Shown here: positions 25,980 through 34,773 of the stretch, piece after piece
Numbering within the stretch: the stretch's first letter is position 1
Layout: every line of letters starts with the position of its first letter
Source of the DNA: SHZL01 sp963784425
GTDB taxonomy: Bacteria > Pseudomonadota > Gammaproteobacteria > Xanthomonadales > SZUA-36
Length of the DNA stretch: 64,000 nucleotides
Reading direction: 5' to 3'
Assembly: GCA_963784425.1 (NCBI GenBank)
Contig: CAWARM010000010.1
Span: 62,001-126,000, forward strand
Program-made: the position numbers and the translations under genes
Notes under the pieces: model-generated
Told to the model about the DNA's origin: nothing
Database searches by the model: none
Seen by the model: only the letters and a program-made list of their open reading frames with translations

Positions 25980-27602
25980 CTACAGAGAACCATCCGGATT
26001 TGCGGCATACCCAAAGTGGGTTACCCATTGACCCAAAGAACTGAACTCAGGTTCCACACGTTGGCGATAGTTATGCCAGCGACCAATTGAGCTAAGGTAT
26101 AGCGGTTGAATGACCTGCTGGTAACTTGGAGTAGAAATCGCACGGGTCTGTGCCTTCTGGCGATAGTTGAGTATTTCCGCGTCCCACGTCAACCCGAGAA
26201 ATTTCATTAAACGTCGCATGGTTGGCTCAAATTCCCTTACCAGGTCTTCATAGCGTACGGCAATTATCGGGTTGCTTATTGCCCTGGAAGTTTCCGTGGC
26301 CAAGGTCATGACCAGGTCGTAGTAACGCACGGTATCCTTGAGGTCGAGAAAATAGGGCATCGCGCCTTGCAACTCAAACGCCTGGAAATAACAGGACAGG
26401 CACACATCCCTGGGGTCGCGCAGCATCAGGACTATTCTGGACCGCGGGAATAGCCGATGAATCAGGAACAGGTAAACAAGGTTCAAAGGTAACTTGTCCA
26501 CCACGACTGGCTTGTGCTTATGCTGCCTGAGCTGGCTCAAGGCATGCAGGTACGTGTTTCTTGCTGAATTGATGTCAGCGTGGCTCATCGCCGGAATGCT
26601 GGCCAGGCGGCCTCCATCAACCCAATTGCGCCGGGCATCATCAAGAAACTCGTGTTCTTCCATTACTTCAATATCCGCATGCGCTGAAAGCGCCTGGTCC
26701 AGCAGGGTAGTCCCTGATCGTGGGAAACCAACCAGAAAGACGGGGTCGGTGGCATTGCCGAATGCATTTTCCGACCAGCTATCCGGGCGGTTGGATTGCA
26801 ACCATTGGTGGATGTGCCGCACGGTTTCCATGCCATAACTTCCAGAGTGAAGAGGGCTCCCGTGGGGGTGGTGACTCCTGAGGATGTTGTTGGCTTCCCG
26901 GATGCAATCGAACGCATTTTCCCAAGCCCGTTTTTTTTCAAAACATTGGCCCATTTGGTTCAACGCAATGCTGCGGTTCAGGGGCACCAGGTCTTCTTGC
27001 AGGAGTGTGCGCAGCCGGCTCAGCGCCGCGTCGATCTTTCCCTGCCTGCGTTCGACAGTTGCCTTGCTCAGGTTTGCCATGAAATTACGTGGCCTCAGTG
27101 CCAGCGCCTGATCAGCAAGCTCCATTGCCTCATCCAGCTGGCTTGAGCGTTCCAGCAAGAACGCCAGGTTTGCAGCCGCATCCGCATGTTCCGGATTTCG
27201 CAGCAGCACCTTTTTGTATTCGTTCATGGCATCGTCGACCCTTCTGAGCCGGGTAAGTACACGCGCCAATTCATACCGTGCGTCAATTTCAAACTTCGGT
27301 TGAAGACTTGCTGCAGTCAGTGGCGCAACGGCTTCTTCAAATCGCCCGGCAAGGCGCAACTGGCTGCCTAAGGCCAGGGCCGCATGCAAGTTATTCTCTT
27401 GCTCCGACCATAGCCGGGACAGGTCCGCGATGGCTTGCTCCGTATTCCCAAGTTGCGCGTGGGAGATTCCGCGTAAGTGGACTGCCTCCAGCAAAGCGGG
27501 TTGCTCAAGCAACAGTTGATTGCATATCTGCAGGCAGCCCGAAGCATCTGCAGTCATGAGCCGGGCAGCGGCTGCGTTGAGTTGACGTCGGGATTCAGTC
27601 AC
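25980..27602 (-). CDS. TPR-sulfotransferase fusion protein
   Basis: The protein has 540 residues. TPR-like helices fill about 1-240 (LGNTEQAIADLSRLW, HADAAANLAFLLERSSQLDEA). A sulfotransferase domain follows: PAPS loop VGFPRSGTTLLDQAL near residue 295, KLPLNLVYLFLI, then RIVLMLRDPRDVCLSCYFQ for the 3'-phosphate and RYEDLV. The fold is close to tyrosylprotein-sulfotransferase-like enzymes; the TPR part would bind a protein acceptor. It lies 22 bases after a prolyl-4-hydroxylase-type oxygenase gene, the third such pair. A relative is at 35962-37521. Confidence 0.88.
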   Translation of the reverse strand: MTESRRQLNAAAARLMTADASGCLQICNQLLLEQPALLEAVHLRGISHAQLGNTEQAIADLSRLWSEQENNLHAALALGSQLRLAGRFEEAVAPLTAASLQPKFEIDARYELARVLTRLRRVDDAMNEYKKVLLRNPEHADAAANLAFLLERSSQLDEAMELADQALALRPRNFMANLSKATVERRQGKIDAALSRLRTLLQEDLVPLNRSIALNQMGQCFEKKRAWENAFDCIREANNILRSHHPHGSPLHSGSYGMETVRHIHQWLQSNRPDSWSENAFGNATDPVFLVGFPRSGTTLLDQALSAHADIEVMEEHEFLDDARRNWVDGGRLASIPAMSHADINSARNTYLHALSQLRQHKHKPVVVDKLPLNLVYLFLIHRLFPRSRIVLMLRDPRDVCLSCYFQAFELQGAMPYFLDLKDTVRYYDLVMTLATETSRAISNPIIAVRYEDLVREFEPTMRRLMKFLGLTWDAEILNYRQKAQTRAISTPSYQQVIQPLYLSSIGRWHNYRQRVEPEFSSLGQWVTHFGYAANPDGSL

Positions 27603-27624
27603 TGGCAGGAAACGCTGACACCGG

Positions 27625-28185
27625 TTACCACAAGGGATAGGTGCTCAGTATGTACTTCGAATTTGACAAGGGTGGCCGCCCGGCGTGACGGTACATCCAG
27701 TACGGTGGGAATACGAGCAACTTGCCGGTTTGCGGTGGAACTGAAATGCCAAGGTCGACGAATTCCGTTTCACCACCCCGTTCAACATCGTTCAGATACC
27801 ACAAGAAAACCATGTAGCGGTTTGCTACCTCTGAGATGGAGTCGAAATGGGGTTGAAACCGATCCGATCCGCCTGCGTCGTAGCGCTTCACGATGAATGG
27901 TGCAAACGCGCTTGGTTCTGGCAGTTCCGGCCGTATCAGGCAGTCTCTTTCGTATTGGGATTTATAGTGGCGTAAGCAATTGAGGATGATGTTGCGAAAG
28001 TTGAATTGCTGGCAGTTGGTAAGATCCAGCTCCAGCCAACTGCTCTCGGACAGGCCGGGGCGAATGCTGGCCCCGTTTCGTTGTGGATGTTGGTCTTTGG
28101 ACTCAAAGAGCTCAAGGACGCTTTCACAGAATGGGCGCGGCAACGCCTGCTCGTAAGTGCGGATGTAATTCGCCAGGTCCGTCAT
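27625..28185 (-). CDS. 2OG-Fe(II) oxygenase, prolyl-4-hydroxylase type
   Basis: The 186-residue product has FQPHFDSISE with the H-x-D ligands near residue 115, FLWYLNDVERGGETEF, and the distal His and basic residue in YRHAGRPPLSNSKYILS. It matches the enzyme at 9398-9991 in layout and length. It is the middle gene of a same-strand series: outer-membrane protein, oxygenase, TPR-sulfotransferase. The substrate is unknown. Confidence 0.87.
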   Translation of the reverse strand: MTDLANYIRTYEQALPRPFCESVLELFESKDQHPQRNGASIRPGLSESSWLELDLTNCQQFNFRNIILNCLRHYKSQYERDCLIRPELPEPSAFAPFIVKRYDAGGSDRFQPHFDSISEVANRYMVFLWYLNDVERGGETEFVDLGISVPPQTGKLLVFPPYWMYRHAGRPPLSNSKYILSTYPLW

Positions 28186-28264
28186 GTTGTGCTTTTCTCA
28201 AGAAACAGAGGCGTAAGGCACAGGATACAACAAGGGGGGCAGGTCGCGCCGGGCTGGCGTATGT

Positions 28265-29419
28265 CTATAAATCCTGCTGGTAGCGAACGTAAGGGATGCG
28301 TCCGTATACGGATTCAAACCGGTCTACGTTCTTGTCGCTGCTGTTGCTGCCGTCCACGCCAGCGCCCAATACATTACTGGCGCCGATACTCAGGTTGGCG
28401 TTCCACGGCGTGCGCCAGGTGAAATGCACGTCGAAGGTACTTGAGCTATCCAGTTGCTCGCGATTCAGGAAAGTAACCGGTTCCCGGTAGTAGCCTCTAA
28501 GGCCACCACTGAACGAACCGCGGTTCCATTCAAGACCCAGGGCTGCTGAGTCGAACGACTCAGCGAGGTTCCAATCCAGTAAACCCGGGTTCTGGCCATA
28601 TATCCCCTGGTAATTTGCATCAAGCACGCGGGTGAGAGCGAGCCCGAGTCGAATGTTGCCCGCCTGGCTGGTGGTGAACCCGACCTGGAAATTCAGGTCG
28701 ATGCCGGTAGTTTCACCGGCGAGGTAGCCAGAAGGGCTGGTGCCGGCAAGAACGCCGGTGCTCATAGCAGGTATCAGCAGGCGGCTATCCACCAGTGGAG
28801 CCGGGTTGAACTGGTTCAGCGCGTAAACGCCACTGGAACCGGATTCGGTGGCCGTTGTGAACCAGTTAACTGAACCCCGAACCTTACCCATTTCCTGGCT
28901 GGCTCCAAGGCTTAGCGTACGCCGGTCAAATTTCGCTCCCGAGTCTGTGACGAATCGACACCCGGAGGCTGTGTAGGAATCGGGTTTCAGTGTCCCGTTC
29001 ATGCATTGAATGCTGCCAAACGACTGAAATTGCGCGTTACCCAGGTTTTGTTCCACTCCGCTGTTCAGGCTCAGTCCGCCGCCCACAGGCATGCGCAAGG
29101 TTGCATCGAGGCCTAGCAGATTTGAGTCGGGCGAAGTTGCAACCAAATGACTGCCCGTTTCCAGTACGAGCGGCTGGGAGAGTTGCAACTGGAGTTTTGG
29201 GGTTTCACTTCCACCAAGGTCAAATTCAAAGCCCCCTGACACCGGGTCAAGAACCATTGGGGTGCCCGGGTGCACTGTTTGTTGTGGATTCCCTTTAAGC
29301 AAGGTGGGCTGCGCAGCTTGTGCGTCAGAACCGGGGAACAGGCCGGAAACCAGGCACAACGAAGCCGTGGCAGCAAACACTGCCACATTCGGTTTACGCT
29401 GGTGGAACTTCCGCTTCAT
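28265..29419 (-). CDS. Putative outer-membrane beta-barrel protein
   Basis: The 384-residue product has a signal peptide (cleaved near AQA-AQP) and a body of alternating polar/hydrophobic strands, such as KLQLQLSQPLVLE, SLSLGASQEMGKV-type stretches and STFDVHFTWRTPWNANLSIGA. It has one possible disulfide pair (IQCMNG...SGCRF). The last strands resemble the end of TonB-dependent receptors, but there is no plug domain. It lies 79 bases upstream of the oxygenase gene on the same strand. The name of the family is not known to me. Confidence 0.55.
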   Translation of the reverse strand: MKRKFHQRKPNVAVFAATASLCLVSGLFPGSDAQAAQPTLLKGNPQQTVHPGTPMVLDPVSGGFEFDLGGSETPKLQLQLSQPLVLETGSHLVATSPDSNLLGLDATLRMPVGGGLSLNSGVEQNLGNAQFQSFGSIQCMNGTLKPDSYTASGCRFVTDSGAKFDRRTLSLGASQEMGKVRGSVNWFTTATESGSSGVYALNQFNPAPLVDSRLLIPAMSTGVLAGTSPSGYLAGETTGIDLNFQVGFTTSQAGNIRLGLALTRVLDANYQGIYGQNPGLLDWNLAESFDSAALGLEWNRGSFSGGLRGYYREPVTFLNREQLDSSSTFDVHFTWRTPWNANLSIGASNVLGAGVDGSNSSDKNVDRFESVYGRIPYVRYQQDL

Positions 29420-29565
29420 TCTTTACCCTGATATCCCGAAAAACGACTGGCAAATGGAATCACCCCAAGCATAGCAAATTTTTGCCGATTTCACTGCATT
29501 TTTTCTGCGGTTTTCCCGCAGATCAGGCTGCTATACTGCGGTTTCCTTCAAGCCTGCACGCTTCA

Positions 29566-30123
29566 ATGACTCTGACCCATACACCTGTATGCAAGTTCGG
29601 TGAAAGAGCTCCAAATTTTCATCTTTTGGCGACTGACGGTCGGTTCTGGTCATTGGTTGACTGTCTTGGGGCAAAGGGATTGCTGGTCATGTTCATATGT
29701 AATCACTGCCCCTACGTCAAAGCCATCAATAAAAAGCTGGTGCGCGACGCCAATGAACTGAAGAACTTTGGCATCAATAGCGTGGCGATCATGCCAAACG
29801 ATATAGTTCATTATCCGGAAGATTCGCTGGAAAATATGGTTCAAACAGCACGCGACCTGGGCTATCCATTTCCGTACCTGCTGGATGAAACCCAGGCAGT
29901 GGCCCGGGCGTTCGGTGCGGTTTGCACCCCCGATTTCTTTGGCTACAATGCAAAGCTTGAATTGCAATATCGTGGCCGGATGGATGAAACCGGTGCCAGC
30001 CGGGACACCCGCGATGTTCGCAGGGACTTGTTTCTGGCCATGAAACTGGTGGCGGAAACCGGCTCAGGGCCGCAGCAGCAGATTCCTTCCATGGGTTGTT
30101 CAATCAAATGGCGGGATGCCTGA
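29566..30123 (+). CDS. Thioredoxin-fold peroxiredoxin-like protein
   Basis: From ATG 29566 the 185-residue protein has the AhpC/TSA-type start FGERAPNFHLLATDG and the redox-type motif FICNHCPYVKAI with CxxC. Then come VAIMPND and a cis-Pro region VCTPDFFGYN. This matches the thioredoxin-family group with CNHCPY motifs (COG0526-like), probably a thiol oxidoreductase. Longer in-frame starts back to 29320 run through a divergent promoter region and are rejected. Confidence 0.83.
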   Translation: MTLTHTPVCKFGERAPNFHLLATDGRFWSLVDCLGAKGLLVMFICNHCPYVKAINKKLVRDANELKNFGINSVAIMPNDIVHYPEDSLENMVQTARDLGYPFPYLLDETQAVARAFGAVCTPDFFGYNAKLELQYRGRMDETGASRDTRDVRRDLFLAMKLVAETGSGPQQQIPSMGCSIKWRDA

Positions 30124-30258
30124 CGGGCAATTCATCCCTTGCCCTGAGCGAGACCTATCGGCGAAAATCATCATTAGCTCCCGGTAAAAATTTTTGCGCA
30201 CGAAACTTTTGACGACCGGGCAATTGGCCCGCCACTACACACCTACCAGGAAACCGTA

Positions 30259-32271
30259 ATGCCCACTCGCCGTGAACTTGCCAACGCCATCCGTGCGCTG
30301 TCCATGGATGCAGTGCAAAAAGCCAACTCTGGCCACCCGGGCATGCCCATGGGCATGGCGGATATTGCCGAGGTCCTATGGAATGGCTTCCTGAAACACA
30401 ACCCTGCCAATCCGCGCTGGTGGGACCGCGACCGGTTCGTGCTGTCCAATGGACATGGCTCCATGTTGCTGTATTCCCTGTTGCACCTGACCGGTTACGG
30501 CCTGGCCATTGATCAATTGAAAAACTTCCGGCAACTTCACTCAAGTACTCCCGGTCACCCCGAGTACGGCGAGGCCCCCGGTGTGGAAACGACCACAGGC
30601 CCGCTGGGGCAAGGCCTTGCCAACGCTGCCGGAATGGCGCTTGCTGAAAAGCTATTGGCGCAGCGGTTCAACCGTGCGGGCCATCAAATCGTGGATCACC
30701 ATACCTGGGTATTCCTCGGTGATGGCTGCTTGATGGAAGGCGTGTCCCATGAGGTTTGCGCGCTGGCGGGAACGCTCGGGCTGGGCAAACTGATTGCGTT
30801 CTGGGATGACAATGGCATTTCCATTGATGGGGAGGTAAAGGGGTGGTTCACGGATGATACGCCCGCTCGATTTGAAGCGTATGACTGGCAGGTGATCCGG
30901 GATGTGGACGGCCACGACCCGGTCGAAATTCAGCAGGCCATCGAAACTGCCCGGGCGGACACCCGCCGCCCCAGCCTGATCTGTTGCAAAACCATTATCG
31001 GCTTTGGCTCACCCAACAAACAGGGCACTGAAGCGACACACGGCTCACCGCTGGGGGCAGACGAAGTGGCTGCAGCCCGGCAAGCCTTGGGCTGGCACCA
31101 TCCTGCATTTGAGATTCCCGCGGACATCAAGACTGCCTGGGATGCCCGGGCAAAGGGCGCCCTGGCTGAAAGTGAGTGGCAAAAACATTTTGCGGCCTAT
31201 CGGGATGAATACCCTGAGCTTGCTGCTGAGTACGGCCGTCGCATGGCCGGCGATTTGCCTGCGGAGTGGGAAGCACAGAGCCGCAAAGTGATCGCAGCCA
31301 TGCAACAGGACCGGAGCGACGTTGCTACCCGCCGGTCTTCCCAGTTGGCTCTGGAGGCGTTCGGACCCTTCCTGCCGGAACTCATTGGCGGTTCGGCTGA
31401 TTTGGCCCCGTCAAACAATACCATTTGGTCCGGCAGTGTGGATGTCAGGAAAGCGGATGGCAGGGGCAATTATATTCATTTTGGTGTGCGCGAATTTGGC
31501 ATGACGGCCATGTGTAACGGCATCGCTCTGCACGGCGGCTTTCTCCCTTACAACGCGACCTTTCTGGTGTTTTCGGACTATGCGCGAAATGCGGTTCGCA
31601 TGTCCGCCTTGATTCCCGCCCACAATATCCATGTGTACACGCATGACTCGATTGGCCTGGGTGAAGACGGGCCAACGCACCAACCGGTGGAGCATGCAGC
31701 CAGCCTGCGGTTGATTCCTGGGCTGGAAGTATGGCGACCTTGCGATACCGTGGAATCGGTGATGGCGTGGAAAATGGCCATCGAGAACGTCGGTAAGCCC
31801 AGCGTGCTGATATTTACCCGGCAAAATTTGCCGCAGCAGGCACGTGACCAGGCACAGTGCGATGCGATCGCCCGCGGTGGTTACATCCTGCGGGAGGCCA
31901 AAGGAAAACTTGACTGCATCCTGATTGCCACCGGCTCGGAGGTGGGGCTGGCGATGGCGTCCGCTGATGAACTGCAGGCCGAAGGCATTGGTGTCAGAGT
32001 TGTTTCCATGCCCAATCCGGGTTTGTTCTTGCAGCAGGATTCCATCTATCGCGAGATCGTCCTGCCCCCCTCGCAGCGGGCCCGGGTTGCCGTCGAGGCC
32101 GGCGTTAGCGATTACTGGTACCGATTCGTAGGGGACAGGGGCGAAATCGTGGGTGTGGATCGATTTGGAGCATCGGCGCCGGCTAAAGATCTGTTCAAGT
32201 ATTTTGGACTGACAGCAGAGCGGGTTGTCCTTGCCGCAAGAACATCCATGGCGGCAGCCTTGTCAATGTAG
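30259..32271 (+). CDS. tkt: Transketolase
   Basis: The 670-residue product has MDAVQKANSGHPGMPMG, the TPP-binding GDGCLMEGVSHE...DDNGISIDG, the catalytic GVREFGMTAMCNGI region with its Glu, and THDSIGLGEDGPTHQPVE. It moves two-carbon units between sugar phosphates in the pentose-phosphate and, if present, Calvin cycles. Length is normal. It heads a run of carbon-metabolism genes (tkt, gap, pgk). Confidence 0.97.
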   Translation: MPTRRELANAIRALSMDAVQKANSGHPGMPMGMADIAEVLWNGFLKHNPANPRWWDRDRFVLSNGHGSMLLYSLLHLTGYGLAIDQLKNFRQLHSSTPGHPEYGEAPGVETTTGPLGQGLANAAGMALAEKLLAQRFNRAGHQIVDHHTWVFLGDGCLMEGVSHEVCALAGTLGLGKLIAFWDDNGISIDGEVKGWFTDDTPARFEAYDWQVIRDVDGHDPVEIQQAIETARADTRRPSLICCKTIIGFGSPNKQGTEATHGSPLGADEVAAARQALGWHHPAFEIPADIKTAWDARAKGALAESEWQKHFAAYRDEYPELAAEYGRRMAGDLPAEWEAQSRKVIAAMQQDRSDVATRRSSQLALEAFGPFLPELIGGSADLAPSNNTIWSGSVDVRKADGRGNYIHFGVREFGMTAMCNGIALHGGFLPYNATFLVFSDYARNAVRMSALIPAHNIHVYTHDSIGLGEDGPTHQPVEHAASLRLIPGLEVWRPCDTVESVMAWKMAIENVGKPSVLIFTRQNLPQQARDQAQCDAIARGGYILREAKGKLDCILIATGSEVGLAMASADELQAEGIGVRVVSMPNPGLFLQQDSIYREIVLPPSQRARVAVEAGVSDYWYRFVGDRGEIVGVDRFGASAPAKDLFKYFGLTAERVVLAARTSMAAALSM

Positions 32272-32277
32272 CAAGGC

Positions 32278-32305
32278 TTGATGGGCTAAGGACTTACTGT
32301 ATGAG
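32278..32305 (+). promoter_or_regulatory. Candidate sigma-70 promoter before gap
   Basis: TTGATG (32278-32283) and TATGAG (32300-32305) are 16 bases apart, just after the tkt stop. The gap ATG follows about 40 bases downstream with AGGAG before it. It could give gap-pgk its own transcript. Confidence 0.35.
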
Positions 32306-32346
32306 GGTGCTATTGTTCTCGGGTTTTACTTTTCAGGAGTTATGAA

Positions 32347-33354
32347 ATGGCGATCAAGGTTGCAATTAACGGTTATGGCCGCATCGGTCGAAACATCATG
32401 CGTGCCCTGTACGAGTCAGGACGGACTGGTGAAATTAAAATTGTCGCGATCAATGATCTGGGAAACGCGGAGACCAATGCTCATCTGACGCGCTATGACA
32501 CTGCGCACGGGAAGTTCCCCTATGAAGTCGGAGTCAGTGATGGAGATCTCGTCATCAGGGGCGACCGCATCAAGGTCTTGGCTGAACGCGACCCGGCGAA
32601 ACTGCCGTGGGCCGAATTGGGGGTCGAGGTGGTGCATGAATGCACGGGTCTTTTTGCCAGCAAGGCGAAAGCCGGCGCACATATTACTGCCGGTGCAAAG
32701 AAGGTCATCATTTCGTCGCCAGGACAGGACGTCGATAATACGGTGGTTTTTGGCGTTAATCACAAAAGCCTCAAGTCCTCCGACCAGGTAATTTCAAACG
32801 CCTCCTGCACGACCAATTGCCTTGCGCCCCTCGCCAAGGTTCTGCACGAAGGCGTGGGCATTGAGCATGGCCTGATGACAACCATCCATGCGTACACAAA
32901 CGACCAGGTGTTGACGGATGTTTACCACTCTGATCTGCGCCGGGCACGTTCCGCGACCATGAGCCAGATTCCCACGAAGACCGGAGCAGCAGCAGCAGTG
33001 GGCCTGGTCCTGCCTGAACTCAATGGACGCCTGGATGGATTTTCCATGCGCGTGCCCACGATCAACGTGTCCGTAGTCGATTTCACGTTCACTGCCCGGC
33101 GCTCCACTACCGTTCAGGAAATCAACCAGGTGGTGAGATCAGCTGCAGAAGGCAGTCTCAAGGGAGTGCTGGCCTATAACACGCAACCACTGGTATCGGT
33201 TGATTTTAACCATGATCCGCACTCATGTATTTTTGATGCAACGTTGACCCGCGTCATGGAAGGCAGCATGGTCAAAGTGCTCGCCTGGTACGATAATGAA
33301 TGGGGGTTCAGTAATCGCATGCTGGATACCACAATTGCTCTGATGCAGGCCTGA
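32347..33354 (+). CDS. gap: Type I glyceraldehyde-3-phosphate dehydrogenase
   Basis: The 335-residue product has the NAD-binding INGYGRIGRN, the active-site SNASCTTNCLAP with the catalytic Cys near residue 154, and the His in TTIHAYTNDQ. The N-terminal INDLGNAETNAHLTRYDTAHG resembles the Gap/Epd-like branch, so erythrose-4-phosphate activity is possible. Position before pgk favours glycolytic GAPDH. It lies 35 bases from pgk. Confidence 0.95.
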   Translation: MAIKVAINGYGRIGRNIMRALYESGRTGEIKIVAINDLGNAETNAHLTRYDTAHGKFPYEVGVSDGDLVIRGDRIKVLAERDPAKLPWAELGVEVVHECTGLFASKAKAGAHITAGAKKVIISSPGQDVDNTVVFGVNHKSLKSSDQVISNASCTTNCLAPLAKVLHEGVGIEHGLMTTIHAYTNDQVLTDVYHSDLRRARSATMSQIPTKTGAAAAVGLVLPELNGRLDGFSMRVPTINVSVVDFTFTARRSTTVQEINQVVRSAAEGSLKGVLAYNTQPLVSVDFNHDPHSCIFDATLTRVMEGSMVKVLAWYDNEWGFSNRMLDTTIALMQA

Positions 33355-33389
33355 GTACAGGCAGCTACCACCCGGGAGTACCTTGTTTG

Positions 33390-34568
33390 ATGAATATCCT
33401 TCGCATGGAAAACCTGTTCCTCGCCGGCAAGCGGGTTTTGATTCGGGAGGACTTCAACGTGCCGGTGAAGGCAGGGGAGATCACGTCCGATTCGCGTATT
33501 CGTGCGGCAGTTCCTACAATTCAGTTTGCACTCAAGAAAGGCGCGGCGGTAATTATCCTGTCGCACCTTGGGCGGCCGGTTGAAGGACATTTTTCAGCAG
33601 AATTCTCCCTGGCGCCGGTTGCCAGGCGCTTGGGCGAACTGCTTCAACTAACGGTCCGCCTGGAGCCCGACTGGCTTGATGGAGTTGAAATCAAACCGGG
33701 TGAGGTGGTGCTTTGCGAAAATGTGCGCTTTGCTCCGGGCGAAAACAAGAACGATGCGGTCCTTGCGGGCAAAATGGCAGCTTTGTGCGACATATTCGTC
33801 ATGGATGCTTTCGGCACGGCGCACAGGGCACAAGCATCCACGGAAGGCGTAATCCGCCTGGCGCCCGTGGCATGCTCCGGCTTGTTACTGAGCAAGGAAC
33901 TGGACGCGCTGAAGAAATCCATGCTGCAACCTTCGCGCCCCCTGCTGGCCATCGTGGGCGGTTCCAAAGTCTCCACCAAGTTGACGATTCTGGAGAATCT
34001 GCTCAAGCAGGTAGATGAGTTGATCGTCGGTGGTGGAATTGCCAACACCTTCATCGCGGCAGCCGGCTTTGAGGTCGGCAAATCGCTATTTGAGCCCGAC
34101 CTGGTGCATGCAGCGCAGGGTTTGATCCGCCAGGCCCATGAACACGGTGGAAGCATTCCCATCCCCAAGGACGTGGTGGTGGCCAAATCATTTTCTGCGG
34201 ATGCGGTGCCGGTGATTCGCCATGTTGGCGAGGTCAGAAGGGACGAAATGATCCTGGACATAGGTCCGATCACCATCATCGAATACTCCCAGGCTATCGC
34301 CGCTGCAGGGACCATCGTGTGGAACGGACCGGTGGGCGTCTTCGAATTCACCAGTTTTTCGGCCGGTACGCGGGCCGTGGCTGAGGCTATCGGCCGGTCC
34401 AGGGCATTCAGTATCGCAGGCGGCGGGGAGACCCTGGAGGCCATCGAACAATTTGGCGTCAGTGACGAAATCAGCTACGTTTCTACGGGTGGGGGCGCAT
34501 TCCTGGAGTTCATAGAAGGCAAGACACTACCTGCAGTTGCCGCCTTGCAGGATCGTTTTGTTATCTAG
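33390..34568 (+). CDS. pgk: Phosphoglycerate kinase
   Basis: The 392-residue product has RVLIREDFNVPVKAG near the N-terminus, ILSHLGRP, AFGTAHRAQAS, IVGGSKVSTKL and the C-terminal nucleotide-binding GGGETLEAI...STGGGAFLEFIEG. It transfers phosphate between 1,3-bisphosphoglycerate and ADP. ATG 33390 is used; TTG 33387 and ATG 33405 are close alternatives. The TAG stop is also the first base triplet of the downstream stem-loop repeat. Confidence 0.97.
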   Translation: MNILRMENLFLAGKRVLIREDFNVPVKAGEITSDSRIRAAVPTIQFALKKGAAVIILSHLGRPVEGHFSAEFSLAPVARRLGELLQLTVRLEPDWLDGVEIKPGEVVLCENVRFAPGENKNDAVLAGKMAALCDIFVMDAFGTAHRAQASTEGVIRLAPVACSGLLLSKELDALKKSMLQPSRPLLAIVGGSKVSTKLTILENLLKQVDELIVGGGIANTFIAAAGFEVGKSLFEPDLVHAAQGLIRQAHEHGGSIPIPKDVVVAKSFSADAVPVIRHVGEVRRDEMILDIGPITIIEYSQAIAAAGTIVWNGPVGVFEFTSFSAGTRAVAEAIGRSRAFSIAGGGETLEAIEQFGVSDEISYVSTGGGAFLEFIEGKTLPAVAALQDRFVI

Positions 34569-34599
34569 GGAAGCTCTGAATAGATCAGAGTTTCCTTAG
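34567..34599 (+). repeat. Stem-loop repeat downstream of pgk (copy 2)
   Basis: Arms GGAAGCTCTGA (34569-34579) and TCAGAGTTTCC (34585-34595) pair over 11 positions with one G-T wobble and loop ATAGA. It begins at the pgk stop codon. About 25 bases further, ACTGCCTGGGG (34623-34633) matches ACTGCCTCGGG after copy 1, so the repeat unit may be longer than the hairpin. Confidence 0.6.
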
Positions 34600-34643
34600 T
34601 TCACCTGAATCTGCCACGACTGACTGCCTGGGGAGTTTTTGTC

Positions 34644-34670
34644 TTGAATCGCTCGGGCCCGTGGCATAAT
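34644..34670 (+). promoter_or_regulatory. Candidate promoter for the DUF4136 lipoprotein pair
   Basis: TTGAAT (34644-34649) and CATAAT (34665-34670) lie 15 bases apart, immediately before the tandem repeats. The spacing is short by two bases. The transcript would begin inside the first repeat unit. Confidence 0.4.
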
Positions 34671-34738
34671 GTGCGCAGGCCAATTGGGTGCGCAGGCCAA
34701 TTGGGTGCGCAGGCCAATCGGGTGCGCAGGGCAACCGG
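34671..34738 (+). repeat. Four 17-base tandem repeats in the leader of the DUF4136 genes
   Basis: The unit GTGCGCAGGCCAATTGG occurs twice exactly, then with one change (AATCGG) and then with two or three (GGGCAACCGG). The units are contiguous without spacers. The array lies between the promoter and the start codon at 34774, so it would be part of the mRNA leader or act as a repeated protein-binding site. Confidence 0.85.
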
Positions 34739-34773
34739 GGACATTCATCCGTTTTATATCCAGGAGATGAACC

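Noticed and set aside
33644..34444. Minus-strand open frame of 266 codons
   Set aside because: It is antisense to pgk and has Ser/Thr/Pro-rich, low-complexity content typical of shadow frames.
34671..34738. CRISPR array
   Set aside because: The 17-base units are contiguous with no spacers, and no cas gene is present.
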